A stretch of DNA of 64,000 nt from a virus. Location of the stretch: IMG/VR virus record IMGVR_UViG_3300025168_000049, positions 1 through 64,000 of that record; one strand, 5' to 3'. The translations under genes were made by a program, and so were the position numbers. The notes below the pieces were generated by a model. The model saw only the letters and a list, made by a program, of their open reading frames with translations, was not told the DNA's origin and ran no database searches. Of this stretch, positions 23,052 through 32,173 are shown piece after piece (position 1 is the first letter of the stretch; each line of letters begins with the position of its first letter).

Positions 23052-25780
23052 TGAATAGTGAAGGAGCTTTAAGTTCAGAAGAAGCATTAGCAATTATTAA
23101 GTCTTCAATGTCTGGAGAATTAGAAATTCCTGCGCACAAAGCTATAGAACAAACAGCTTTAAAACAACAGCAAGAATTAGTTGCGCAACAAGAAGAACAA
23201 GAACAGTCTCAACAAGGTCCAATGCATCAGATGCCTGATGGTAGCATGATGCCAGGCGAAACTCATGGTGAAGCCCCACCCCCAGCTTTAGGAAAACTAG
23301 TACCTACATATACGAAAACAGGAGATCTTGTTAATTCAGGGGATTCACTTACACAAGGATTTAGTAATGCAATTGGGACTCAGCGTGGTAATATAATTGG
23401 ACAACAAGGAGAATATGCTCACGGTGGTGAGCATGAAGCTCCAGAGTTAGATGATATTGATTCTATTACATATGAGGATGGAGGAATTTCACCACAAAAT
23501 CAAAAGACAGAGTCTGCTAAGATAGCACGTAATTATGTAAATGTTAAAGGACAGTTATATCCAAATGCAGTAGATGAAGATGGGTTAATAGAAGATAAAT
23601 CTAAATTTCCAGATGATAAGGCTTTTTCTATGTATAAGGAAGCTGTTTTAGAAACAGAAGGAGAAAGATTAACAGGATATTTACCTAATAATAAATTTTC
23701 AGGTGTAACTGTCGGCAGAGGTTTTGATATAGGACAGTTTAGTACAAGGCAGATTAAAACAATGTTTTCTGATGATAAGGTTTTAATGCACAAGTTGCTT
23801 CCATATGCAAATAAAAAGAAACCTGAACTAGACAAATCAAACATAAATGGTAAAAAACTAAAGATATCATCATCAGAATCTGAAAAAATAAATGAAACTT
23901 TATTTAATCAACAATGGTCTTCTATAAAAAGTTATACAAACGGTAAAGGAGCTACTGAAGATAATGTTAAAACATTAATGCAATTAAAACATTGGTCTGG
24001 AGCTTTAGGAAATACATCAGGAAATTTAGCTCCTAAAGGAGAAAATCATATTTGGAAAGAAATCCAAGATGGTGACTTTGATACACAAGAGTTATATAAT
24101 GCAGTTATGTTTACCCGTGAGGATTTAGGTGAAAAAACTAAAGAGAATGAATGGAAATATAATACATTAAAAAAACATCATACTAATTTAGGTAAACAAA
24201 TGAAAGAAGTGCATGGTGAAAATTGGGAAAGTGGATTAGCAGTAACACCGCCTCATCCAGGAGAGTTTCTGATGAATATGTATAAAATGCAATTAAAAAA
24301 TGGAGTATTAGATAGGCGAATAGAGCATAAATATAAAAGGTGGTTACATGAAGACTGGGATAAAGATGGTGATGGAATTCCTTTTAGTATAGACAAAAAT
24401 GATCATCAACATTTTGAAAGAAAATTTGCAGAAGGTGGGGTAAGAAAGTATCATAATGGAGGTGAAGGGCCAGGGCATCCTCATGAAGAGGAAGAAATAA
24501 AGCCTGACGGATATACAACTACCAAAAAGTATAATAGCGGCAGGGTTACAACACATTCAACTTTTAATGATGAAAGTAAAAGAAGTCAGGGATCCGGATA
24601 TGTTAGTGCAATACCGACAGATTCAGAAAATTATATATTAAATGCAGGAATGCTTCCTGAAGTAAATATAAAAGAAAAAGATCCTAGAAGTTGGGTAAAG
24701 AGAAACTACCAAAAGTATATAGCTCCAATAGGACATGGAGTATTAGATGTTGTAGGTATGATACCTGCAGCTGGAGAATTAGCTGATGGTATTAATGCAT
24801 TATGGTATACTGCAGAAGGTAATTATGAGGATGCAGCTTTGTCAAGTGCAGCTATGATTCCATTTGCAGGATGGGCAGCAACTGCAGGTAAATGGGGAAA
24901 GAATACTATTAGAGCCATGGATAAAGTAACACCTGGAGGAGGAGGAATGTATCAACAATTAAGATATTTACAAGACGTAAATCCTAAACTCGCTGGAGAG
25001 TTAGGAATTAAAAATAAGAAGCAGATAAAAAAGATGCTTAAGAATGACCCTGCTGCGGCACAAAAAATAATTGATGATGCAAATGCAGGAAAAGTATTTG
25101 ATGGTGGTAAAAAGACAAAGTATGTAGAACCTACAGTTGATGACTTTGGTAAAAAAGTTAATACTGATGACTTGCGTAGTACGGGTGATGATATTATAGA
25201 TAATAGACTACTTGATACGCAAATTGATCCTGACTTAACATTTAGAAAATCTGCTTTTGATAGAACACATCCTAACAGAGGTGGACATACATTTAGCGAT
25301 ATAGCAGGAGAATATACTTGGTTAGATAACGCATCTAAAATTGATAATCATGTTATTGCACCATTTAATCCAAAGTTTAATAAAGCTGGAGATATGACTT
25401 CTTTTGATTTACAGAAACTTGATGATTATGTGCCTTTTAGTTCACATAAAATGGAATTCCCTAATCTAAATAATACCGGTTTTAAAAATGATTTAACTCA
25501 TACAATGAAAAATTTACAAAATAACGGGTTCCATCATATGGATATGCATGGTGGTAATATACTAGTAAAATCAGATAATTTTGGTAAGATACTAGATTAT
25601 AAAATTATTGATCCAGTAGGATACACTCATGACTTCCAAAAGTCAGAAATGTTTTTAAGGAATAATCCAGAATTTCAAGATTGGGATGGAATACTTAAGA
25701 ATAGAAGTAGAGTTAATGATGATATATTTAGAATCCAAAATGAGATGAAACATGGTGGACTAAGAAGAAAACGAAAATAA
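23051..25780 (+). CDS. Multidomain virion protein: lysozyme, pre-toxin linker, kinase-like
   Basis: 909 residues. The N-terminal region (1-150) is Gln-rich and holds Gly-Gly motifs (YAHGGE, YEDGGI). Residues 190-400 resemble the pesticin-type lysozyme: TEGERLTGY, then SGVTVGRGFDIGQF, with candidate catalytic E203, T220 and D226. More GG motifs occur at 460-471 (EGGVRKYHNGG). Residues 560-615 (VLDVVGMIPAAGELADG to MIPFAGWAAT) match the pre-toxin/membrane segment of polymorphic toxins. Residues 828-857 (HHMDMHGGNIL, IIDPVG) resemble a kinase catalytic loop (H829-x-D831, N836) and a DFG-like Asp (D854). The C-terminus ends HGGLRRKRK. Between portal and scaffold, it is probably a packaged protein ejected into the host. 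Confidence 0.7.
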   Translation: MNSEGALSSEEALAIIKSSMSGELEIPAHKAIEQTALKQQQELVAQQEEQEQSQQGPMHQMPDGSMMPGETHGEAPPPALGKLVPTYTKTGDLVNSGDSLTQGFSNAIGTQRGNIIGQQGEYAHGGEHEAPELDDIDSITYEDGGISPQNQKTESAKIARNYVNVKGQLYPNAVDEDGLIEDKSKFPDDKAFSMYKEAVLETEGERLTGYLPNNKFSGVTVGRGFDIGQFSTRQIKTMFSDDKVLMHKLLPYANKKKPELDKSNINGKKLKISSSESEKINETLFNQQWSSIKSYTNGKGATEDNVKTLMQLKHWSGALGNTSGNLAPKGENHIWKEIQDGDFDTQELYNAVMFTREDLGEKTKENEWKYNTLKKHHTNLGKQMKEVHGENWESGLAVTPPHPGEFLMNMYKMQLKNGVLDRRIEHKYKRWLHEDWDKDGDGIPFSIDKNDHQHFERKFAEGGVRKYHNGGEGPGHPHEEEEIKPDGYTTTKKYNSGRVTTHSTFNDESKRSQGSGYVSAIPTDSENYILNAGMLPEVNIKEKDPRSWVKRNYQKYIAPIGHGVLDVVGMIPAAGELADGINALWYTAEGNYEDAALSSAAMIPFAGWAATAGKWGKNTIRAMDKVTPGGGGMYQQLRYLQDVNPKLAGELGIKNKKQIKKMLKNDPAAAQKIIDDANAGKVFDGGKKTKYVEPTVDDFGKKVNTDDLRSTGDDIIDNRLLDTQIDPDLTFRKSAFDRTHPNRGGHTFSDIAGEYTWLDNASKIDNHVIAPFNPKFNKAGDMTSFDLQKLDDYVPFSSHKMEFPNLNNTGFKNDLTHTMKNLQNNGFHHMDMHGGNILVKSDNFGKILDYKIIDPVGYTHDFQKSEMFLRNNPEFQDWDGILKNRSRVNDDIFRIQNEMKHGGLRRKRK

Positions 25781-25843
25781 GTGTTATATAATAATAGAAA
25801 CCTTAAAACAACAGAAGAGTATAAAAAATATGAATATATTTCG

Positions 25844-25851
25844 TACTTTTG
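25844..25851 (+). promoter_or_regulatory. Candidate -7 box before scaffold/capsid genes
   Basis: TACTTTTG fits TAnnTTTG, 28 bases before the scaffold ATG; no TTTG is seen at the -33 spacing. It lies in a 99-base intergenic gap, one of the few in the late block, at the start of the scaffold-capsid unit. Confidence 0.4.
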
Positions 25852-25879
25852 TAACCTAAACCAATAAATATATATAGAC

Positions 25880-27001
25880 ATGAATGAACCAAATGAAAAA
25901 ATCCAGCTGGATGACATCACCTTTGATGATGTTATTGGCGGTGACGGAGTCGAGACTGTAGACACTCCCAAAGAAGAATTAGAAGTAGTAGAAAATGAAC
26001 TTGAGGAATTAGAATTAGAAGATCCTAAAGACGAAGATCTTGAGGATGATGATGAGTACGAGGATGAAGATGAAGATGACAATGATGAATATGAAGATGA
26101 GGAAGAAGATGAAGATGAATATGAATCAGAGTATGACGATAGTGATGACCCTGCTGAGCAACCAACTGTTATTAATGAAATTTTAGACTCATTAGGATAT
26201 GATGCTAATGATTCTTACGATGATACTGCAGAAGGTTTAACTAAGATGACTAAAGATATAGCATCTAAAATGGCAGACGATAGAATTGATGATGTGTTAG
26301 CATCTTTTCCTTTAGTAAAACAACATTTAGAATATGTTTTACATGGAGGAGAATCTAAGGAGTTTATGTCAGCACATGATCCTGCAATAGATTATGGTGC
26401 ATTTACAGTAGGAGAAGAAGATTCTAGAAGTCAACGAATGATTTTATCTAATTACTTAAAGTTAAAAGGGCATGATAAAGAATTTTCTGACGAACTATTA
26501 GAAGATTATGAAGATAGTGGTAAATTATATCAGAAATCTTTAGCAGCGCAAAAGGCTTTAACAAGCTATCAAGAAAAAGAAAGAGAGCAAATGATTACGA
26601 ATCAACGAGCTAGTCAAGAAAAAAGCAACCAAAGCCAAAGAGAATTCTGGAATGGTATTGCAGATAAGATAGATGATTCTGATGAATTTGCTGGAGTTAG
26701 GTTAGCAGAGAGTGAGAAAAATGGTTTTTTTAATTACCTTTCTCAACCTGTTGATAAGAATGGAAGTACACAAAGAGATGTAGACCACCGTGATGCTGAT
26801 ATGGATGTTAAATTAGCTATTGATTATCTAATGTATAAAGGATTTGATTTAGAGAGTTTAGTAAACACAAGAGCTAAAACGGCAGGTGCTAGATCCCTGA
26901 GAGATAAGATATCTAGAAGTGAGGCTAGTGTTAAAAGTGCACGTAAAGCTTCACGAAGAAACAAGAAGTTCGATATAGATGATTTAGATCTTAGTATTTA
27001 A
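25880..27001 (+). CDS. Putative capsid scaffolding protein
   Basis: 373 residues. Residues 34-95 are an extreme Asp/Glu run encoded by GAT/GAA/GAG repeats; the middle is helical and the end is basic (SVKSARKASRRNKKFDIDD). Acidic proteins with a helical body and basic capsid-binding tail located immediately before the major capsid gene are typical scaffolds. No protease motif is visible. An ORF of Ser runs on the opposite strand is a shadow of the acidic repeats. Confidence 0.65.
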   Translation: MNEPNEKIQLDDITFDDVIGGDGVETVDTPKEELEVVENELEELELEDPKDEDLEDDDEYEDEDEDDNDEYEDEEEDEDEYESEYDDSDDPAEQPTVINEILDSLGYDANDSYDDTAEGLTKMTKDIASKMADDRIDDVLASFPLVKQHLEYVLHGGESKEFMSAHDPAIDYGAFTVGEEDSRSQRMILSNYLKLKGHDKEFSDELLEDYEDSGKLYQKSLAAQKALTSYQEKEREQMITNQRASQEKSNQSQREFWNGIADKIDDSDEFAGVRLAESEKNGFFNYLSQPVDKNGSTQRDVDHRDADMDVKLAIDYLMYKGFDLESLVNTRAKTAGARSLRDKISRSEASVKSARKASRRNKKFDIDDLDLSI

Positions 27002-27085
27002 GAAGGCAATTTATACTTGCAATAGTATTTTTACTATAATTACCCCCTGAACTGGGAGATAGGGGCCCATTAAAATTTTAATGAA

Positions 27086-28534
27086 ATGGCAATAAGCGGA
27101 ACTAACATAAGCGTTCAGAAAGCCTACTATAATGACAGTCAAATGACTGACATGAATAGTTTGGCTAATGCACTCTTATCTAAACCAACCGAGTTGTCAC
27201 CTATAATCACGCACCTTTCAGGAAAAGATGATAAACGTTTTCCTCTTTCGTTCTTAACAGAGGGGGTAGGAAACGTAAAATCTATTGATAGATTGGAGTA
27301 TGAATATAGAGTGAAAACTCACACTTTAAAAACAAGACCTGTAGCAGTAACAAATAGTGGTATTACTGCAAACACAACTTTTGGAGGAACATTTGAACTG
27401 GTATTTCCAGACAAATGGTTTATCTTCCCATACGTATTGATTAATGCGGCGGGAGAACAGGCAAGAATCATGGCAGAACCAGTACAATCTGCTGGAGGAC
27501 AATGGAAATACTCTATGCAATTAGTAGATCCATCACCAACATCTTCACTTTCTACTGGATTTACAAATGGAGATCTTTGGGCTCAATTATATGCACCTGT
27601 AGGAGTAGACTTCTCTAGAGGGAATGCAGCTAACTGGGAAACTCCAGGGAAAGTAAGAAACAAAATTGGTACTGTTAGAAAATCTTACCACATGTCTGGG
27701 CATGCTAAAGACTTTGTGGCAGAATTTGCTCTACCTACTAAAGGTGGAAAAAGTACTAAACTTTGGATGGACTACGAAGAATATAATCACATGTTAAACT
27801 TCAAAGAAGAGTGTGAAATGTTTTACTGGTACGGACAAAAAACTTACGATTCAAACGGTCAAAACGCTATGCGTGATGAAAATGGCCAACCTGTAATCGT
27901 AGGTCCTGGTCTTTTGGAACAAATCATCAATACGGATACATATTCTACGATGACTGAAACAAAGATCAAAAATATTATTGGCGATTTATTCTATGGAATG
28001 ACTGATGCTAATAAAAAGCAAGTTACCCTATATACGGGAACTGGAGGAGCGCGTGAATTTGATGAAGCTCTTAAAAATCACTTTTCTGGAACTGCAGGAG
28101 GATGGAAAGTTGGTGGAGAGAATAGATTCATCACAGGATCTGGAAGATCATTAGGTATGAGTGGTTACTTTACTTCGTATGAGCATGTAGATGGCCATAC
28201 TGTAAATGTAGTTAAATTACCTTTATTTGATCACGGTCCAGTAGCACAAGCTCGTACAAAGCACCCTGTTACAGGTTATTCACTTGAGTCTTACAGAATG
28301 GTATTTGTTGATCAATCAAATTATGATGGTCAGGCAAACCTACAAATGATCTCTAAGAAAGGTCGTGAGATGATGAGATGGTGTGTAGCTGGTTCAGTAG
28401 TACCTAGAGGATTTGATTCATCTTCTTCTAGAGCGTCTGATGTTGACGGTGCTAGCGTTCACATGTTAAAAACTGCAGGTATTGTATTAAGAAGATTTGA
28501 TACTTCACTTGACATTACATGTATCGCTGAATAA
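27086..28534 (+). CDS. Major capsid protein
   Basis: 482 residues beginning MAISGTNISVQKAYYNDSQM. Size, position after an acidic scaffold gene, stand-alone leader and trailing hairpin all fit the major capsid protein; length and the Gly/aromatic-rich core agree with crAss-like HK97-fold capsids (about 490 residues). Codon choice looks different from neighbours, with more C-ending codons (TTC, TAC, CAC, AAC), as expected of the most expressed gene. No N-terminal cleavage domain is evident. The 84-base leader has ATAGTA/TACTAT and CCCCT/AGGGG hairpins. Confidence 0.8.
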   Translation: MAISGTNISVQKAYYNDSQMTDMNSLANALLSKPTELSPIITHLSGKDDKRFPLSFLTEGVGNVKSIDRLEYEYRVKTHTLKTRPVAVTNSGITANTTFGGTFELVFPDKWFIFPYVLINAAGEQARIMAEPVQSAGGQWKYSMQLVDPSPTSSLSTGFTNGDLWAQLYAPVGVDFSRGNAANWETPGKVRNKIGTVRKSYHMSGHAKDFVAEFALPTKGGKSTKLWMDYEEYNHMLNFKEECEMFYWYGQKTYDSNGQNAMRDENGQPVIVGPGLLEQIINTDTYSTMTETKIKNIIGDLFYGMTDANKKQVTLYTGTGGAREFDEALKNHFSGTAGGWKVGGENRFITGSGRSLGMSGYFTSYEHVDGHTVNVVKLPLFDHGPVAQARTKHPVTGYSLESYRMVFVDQSNYDGQANLQMISKKGREMMRWCVAGSVVPRGFDSSSSRASDVDGASVHMLKTAGIVLRRFDTSLDITCIAE

Positions 28535-28582
28535 AGGAAGGCATTAATTTGCGTCTATATATATTGGTTTTTAATTAAGGTT

Positions 28583-28602
28583 GTGGGGGAGCAATCCCTC
28601 AC
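28583..28602 (+). terminator. Hairpin after the capsid gene
   Basis: GTGGGGG (28583-28589) and CCCTCAC (28596-28602) form a 7-bp stem (one G-U) with a 6-nt loop, 49 bases after the capsid stop. It is followed by a weak T-rich stretch. Probably a partial terminator or mRNA-stabilising 3' end. Confidence 0.45.
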
Positions 28603-28675
28603 GGCTTTGATTAAATAATTATACGGAGAGTTATACTTTACATCCACTTAATTTAAACTTTAAAAGTACTATATT

Positions 28676-29485
28676 ATGAGTAAGAAAATTTTTTTAAGAA
28701 GGAAAGAGGTAATGAACCATTTACCTAAAGAAGTACGCGCTGAAGCAACAGTAAAATTAAGCAGTGTGTATGTAAATCGCCAACCATTAAAAGCTTTTGA
28801 TCCTAAAGAGGAAGCAAAATATTTAAATGGTATTTTAGATGTTGCACCCGATCATCAAGATTGGCCTAAACATTCTAAAACATACTGGGCAGAAATGTCT
28901 ATCCCTGTAGGTTTTACAGGAGTAGAACTTGAAATTGGTACTGATGATGATGATAACCCATTGCAGATTATAGATTTTATAAAATATAGGTTTGCAATTA
29001 AACATCCTCATGTAGCACTAACTAAAGAAGAAGCAGATGGAAACTCAATGAAACGTTTTTACATCTGGGATACTAAAAGAGATGATGTCGTTAAAAATAA
29101 GGACATACAATTAAAGAAAGATGCCTCTAGAGTATTTATTAAGTTGTCTGATGATTTAAAGTCAATGCGAAGAGTATTACGTATTATGTCTGATGTAAAT
29201 CCGGACCTTTTAAGTAGAGAACAAGTAGAGAATGCTTTATATTCTTACATGGAGAAGACTCCAGCAAAATTTATAAAGATTGCTACAGACTCAAACTTAG
29301 GAGTAAAAGCAGAAATAGAAGAAATGGTTTCTGCAGGAGTGTTACGAAAGATAGGTAATCAAATTATTTTCATTGATGAAGTAATTGGAGAAACTATGGA
29401 GAATGCAGTAGTTTATTTAAAAAACAAAAAGAACTCAGGAACATTAACTATTCTTAGAGCTAAATTGAAGGAAATAGCGATTTAA
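28676..29485 (+). CDS. Head-associated structural protein (putative)
   Basis: 269 residues; mixed alpha/beta N-terminal domain and a helical C-terminal part containing PDLLSREQVENALYSYMEKTP. It stands directly after the major capsid gene and abuts the next gene without a gap (stop 29485, start 29486). Position is that of a head vertex or completion protein. I recognise no motif, so the call is contextual. Confidence 0.5.
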   Translation: MSKKIFLRRKEVMNHLPKEVRAEATVKLSSVYVNRQPLKAFDPKEEAKYLNGILDVAPDHQDWPKHSKTYWAEMSIPVGFTGVELEIGTDDDDNPLQIIDFIKYRFAIKHPHVALTKEEADGNSMKRFYIWDTKRDDVVKNKDIQLKKDASRVFIKLSDDLKSMRRVLRIMSDVNPDLLSREQVENALYSYMEKTPAKFIKIATDSNLGVKAEIEEMVSAGVLRKIGNQIIFIDEVIGETMENAVVYLKNKKNSGTLTILRAKLKEIAI

Positions 29486-30634
29486 ATGAATATAACAAAT
29501 ATGCATATAGCAATTCAGCAAGGAGTGGATAAAATCAATTCACTCCAAGCTGATATGCTTTTACCTCAAGAGATAGATATGGAAATTAATAAAGCTCAAA
29601 TGAAATTTATTAATTCTAAATACGGTAAGAACAATGTTTATAGGAAAGGTTTTGAGATGAACCAAAAAAGAATTGATGATCTCAGAACATTAGTAACTGA
29701 TCATGTTGGAAATTGTACTTATAAAGGACAAGTTTTACAAGGGATGAATCAGACTTTTCATGCAGACACTGTACAATTACCTACTGATTATATGTATTTA
29801 GTTAGTCAGCAGTCTCATGTATGGTTAAATAATTGCTTAACAATGTCGTCCTATATGATTTATCCGGATCCATTATATTATTTTAGAGTTAGCTTACAAG
29901 ATTTTATATGTGATGAAGGTACTTATATTGTAGATGATATAAAATTATATCAAGATGCAGGAGATGGTACTAATCTTAATATAGAAACATTATGGACTAA
30001 TCCTGGTTATGTTATTAGTGTAGCCGGTGATATTGAAATAGCTAGAACATCCTTTAATGGAGTATCTACAGCAGCACAAACAACTTGGTGGGAAGAATAT
30101 TCTCCATCTGCATTAGCACATCCAGGAGAATTTATTGTAGTAGTTAATCCTACAAATCTACCATGGACGTTTAATGCTGATCCTGACGCAGGAGTTGTTA
30201 CAACTTTAGTAGGACGTAATGGAAGTACACATGTATCTGCCGCAAGGCCATTAGTTTTAGGAACAAACTATGATGAAAAAAGATACCCTGCAGCGTTTAG
30301 TAATCAGTTAGTAGTAAATAATACTTTTGTCCAGCACGATGATATATTTGCTATGTTACCTGATCCATTTAATACGACTGCATATACAGACCCTCTTACA
30401 ACAATGAGAGATAAATATTTAGATATATATACAGATGACACTTTTATAATAGACAAAGTTAATATTACGTATATAAGAGAACCAGCAGAAATTTCACTAC
30501 CTTTGCTGCAGAGCTGTGAGTTGCCAGAACATACACATCTAGAAATTGTAGATATGGCAATAAGTAGCATACTTGAGGGACTTAGTGACCCTCGTTATAA
30601 AACTCAACAATTAGAGTTGGGTAAGAATGAATAA
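29486..30634 (+). CDS. Head-tail connector/ring protein (putative)
   Basis: 382 residues. The N-terminal helices (MHIAIQQGVDKINSLQADML, then EIDMEINKAQMKFINSKYG) and a central beta-rich domain are like the portal-ring proteins of crAss-like phages, which bind below the portal. The C-terminus is helical (EIVDMAISSILEGLSDPRYK). It immediately follows the previous head gene. The ring role is inferred from order and general layout. Confidence 0.55.
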   Translation: MNITNMHIAIQQGVDKINSLQADMLLPQEIDMEINKAQMKFINSKYGKNNVYRKGFEMNQKRIDDLRTLVTDHVGNCTYKGQVLQGMNQTFHADTVQLPTDYMYLVSQQSHVWLNNCLTMSSYMIYPDPLYYFRVSLQDFICDEGTYIVDDIKLYQDAGDGTNLNIETLWTNPGYVISVAGDIEIARTSFNGVSTAAQTTWWEEYSPSALAHPGEFIVVVNPTNLPWTFNADPDAGVVTTLVGRNGSTHVSAARPLVLGTNYDEKRYPAAFSNQLVVNNTFVQHDDIFAMLPDPFNTTAYTDPLTTMRDKYLDIYTDDTFIIDKVNITYIREPAEISLPLLQSCELPEHTHLEIVDMAISSILEGLSDPRYKTQQLELGKNE

Positions 30635-30658
30635 TTATTAATATAAAAATTAGAAAAG

Positions 30659-31597
30659 ATGAGACAAGTTTTAATCGGAGACGATGTGCTATCAACTGCC
30701 GCAGGAGGTGTAGAAGCACAAGTAATTAACCCTGCAACTGGACTAGCTATTCCAATGGCTGCTTCTATGGTTTATGGAACAAATGGTACTGCTAATACAC
30801 ACCAATTTATAAGATTTATCAGACAAGGTGCTGCTGGTGTTGCTGATATAGTAACTCCATGGATTGATGGTGCACATATCAATTATTATGATGGTGTATC
30901 AGGTACAATTGATGTTGCACAAGCAATGACATTAACGTATACTGCTGCAACTACTGCTGGAGATATTACTACAAAGTTAATTGATACTAGTTCTGGTACT
31001 GAGCCTTTCACAAGATATAGTTGTGAGGTTGCTTCTGGTGCTTCTGGTACTACAGCTGCTGCTAATACTGCTGCACAAATGACTGCTGATATTACTTCAG
31101 GTAAGTTAAAAGGCGTAGCAACTGCTGCTAATGTTGGTGCTACTCTTACAGTAACAGGATTATTATACACTGGATCAGGTGAAGCAAAAGTTGCACCTGC
31201 TAAGTTTGTAAGTGCTTTTGAAGACAGTGGTCTAACAGGAGTTACATGTACTGAAGCTGGTACACAATACGTAAAAAATTCAGGAGCTGGGAATTATATC
31301 CTAGATCTAGAAAAAGAAGTACAAGGAATGAGCTACGGATACTACAATAGAATCTCAATGCCTAATGTTCCAGATACTTTTGCTGCTGTGGGTACAATTT
31401 ATGATGTATACACATTAACATGGGGTAACACTTCAGCTGGACAAATAAGAGGGGTAGATAATTTAAGAGACCTTAAAATTTGTACACCTGCTGGAGCTGG
31501 TACTTGGGCACAAACTGCTGGATTTGAAGCTTTCCTTGACAATTGGTTAGCAACAGTTCCTGCACTTAATTACACTGCTGGACAAGTAGCATTATAA
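30659..31597 (+). CDS. Ala/Thr/Gly-rich virion protein
   Basis: 312 residues, rich in Ala, Thr and Gly, low in Lys, with beta-strand periodicity throughout. It is followed at once by a strong intrinsic terminator (31614-31649), so it is the last gene of the head unit and likely abundant. Candidates are a head decoration/fibre or tail tube-like protein; no signature settles this. Confidence 0.55.
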   Translation: MRQVLIGDDVLSTAAGGVEAQVINPATGLAIPMAASMVYGTNGTANTHQFIRFIRQGAAGVADIVTPWIDGAHINYYDGVSGTIDVAQAMTLTYTAATTAGDITTKLIDTSSGTEPFTRYSCEVASGASGTTAAANTAAQMTADITSGKLKGVATAANVGATLTVTGLLYTGSGEAKVAPAKFVSAFEDSGLTGVTCTEAGTQYVKNSGAGNYILDLEKEVQGMSYGYYNRISMPNVPDTFAAVGTIYDVYTLTWGNTSAGQIRGVDNLRDLKICTPAGAGTWAQTAGFEAFLDNWLATVPALNYTAGQVAL

Positions 31598-31613
31598 TAG
31601 TATTACTAATAAC

Positions 31614-31649
31614 GGTTATGAGGGGGTCAAACCCTTCATAACCTTTTTT
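31614..31649 (+). terminator. Rho-independent terminator
   Basis: GGTTATGAGGG and CCCTTCATAACC form an 11-bp stem with one bulge, followed by TTTTTT. It closes the capsid/head unit; the following genes need read-through or their own promoter. Confidence 0.85.
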
Positions 31650-31663
31650 AAAAAATTTAATAT

Positions 31664-32164
31664 ATGTCAATAATATCAACTGTAGCTGACGATTGCGCTT
31701 ATGTGCAAACGGATATAACTATGGTCTCTGTAAATGCAGGTCAAATTCAAGTCATTGATTATTCAGGAACTTTTGTGCAAAGTAATACAGCGCATACTCC
31801 TTCAGGAATCAGTGTTACAGATACTAAATATGTAACTTTGCCTGGGAATGGCGTTTATACAGTACAATTTTATGATACAGTCACAAGTACAGTTACTGCA
31901 TCCTCTTCAATAGTTGTAGCCTGTGATATAGATTGCTGTATTGCCAAACAAGTAAATGAATTAATTGATTGTGCATGTGAATGCCACAGATGTTCTAAAG
32001 CTCTTGCTAAGGCACAAGAAGTATATTTACTTTTATACTCTGCTAAAACAGCAGCCGGTAAGGTAGATATCTCAACAGCAGCTGGAGGTTATCAACAGGA
32101 CGCTTACAACAAATATAAAAAAGCAAAAGAATTGTGTGATCTGACATGTGGGTGTAACTGTTAA
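31664..32164 (+). CDS. Small Cys-rich structural protein
   Basis: 166 residues. The N-terminal 90 residues look like an Ig-like beta domain (GVYTVQFYDTVTSTV), followed by a Cys cluster (CDIDCCIAKQVNELIDCACECHRCSK) and a terminal CDLTCGCNC. Ten or more Cys in a small protein next to the giant Cys-rich repeat protein suggests the two are assembled together, either through metal or disulfides. No family recognised. Confidence 0.5.
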   Translation: MSIISTVADDCAYVQTDITMVSVNAGQIQVIDYSGTFVQSNTAHTPSGISVTDTKYVTLPGNGVYTVQFYDTVTSTVTASSSIVVACDIDCCIAKQVNELIDCACECHRCSKALAKAQEVYLLLYSAKTAAGKVDISTAAGGYQQDAYNKYKKAKELCDLTCGCNC

Positions 32165-32173
32165 AAGTAAATT

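Noticed and set aside
25675-26082. Minus-strand frame rich in Ser runs
   Set aside because: It is the antisense shadow of the GAT/GAA repeats of the acidic scaffold gene.
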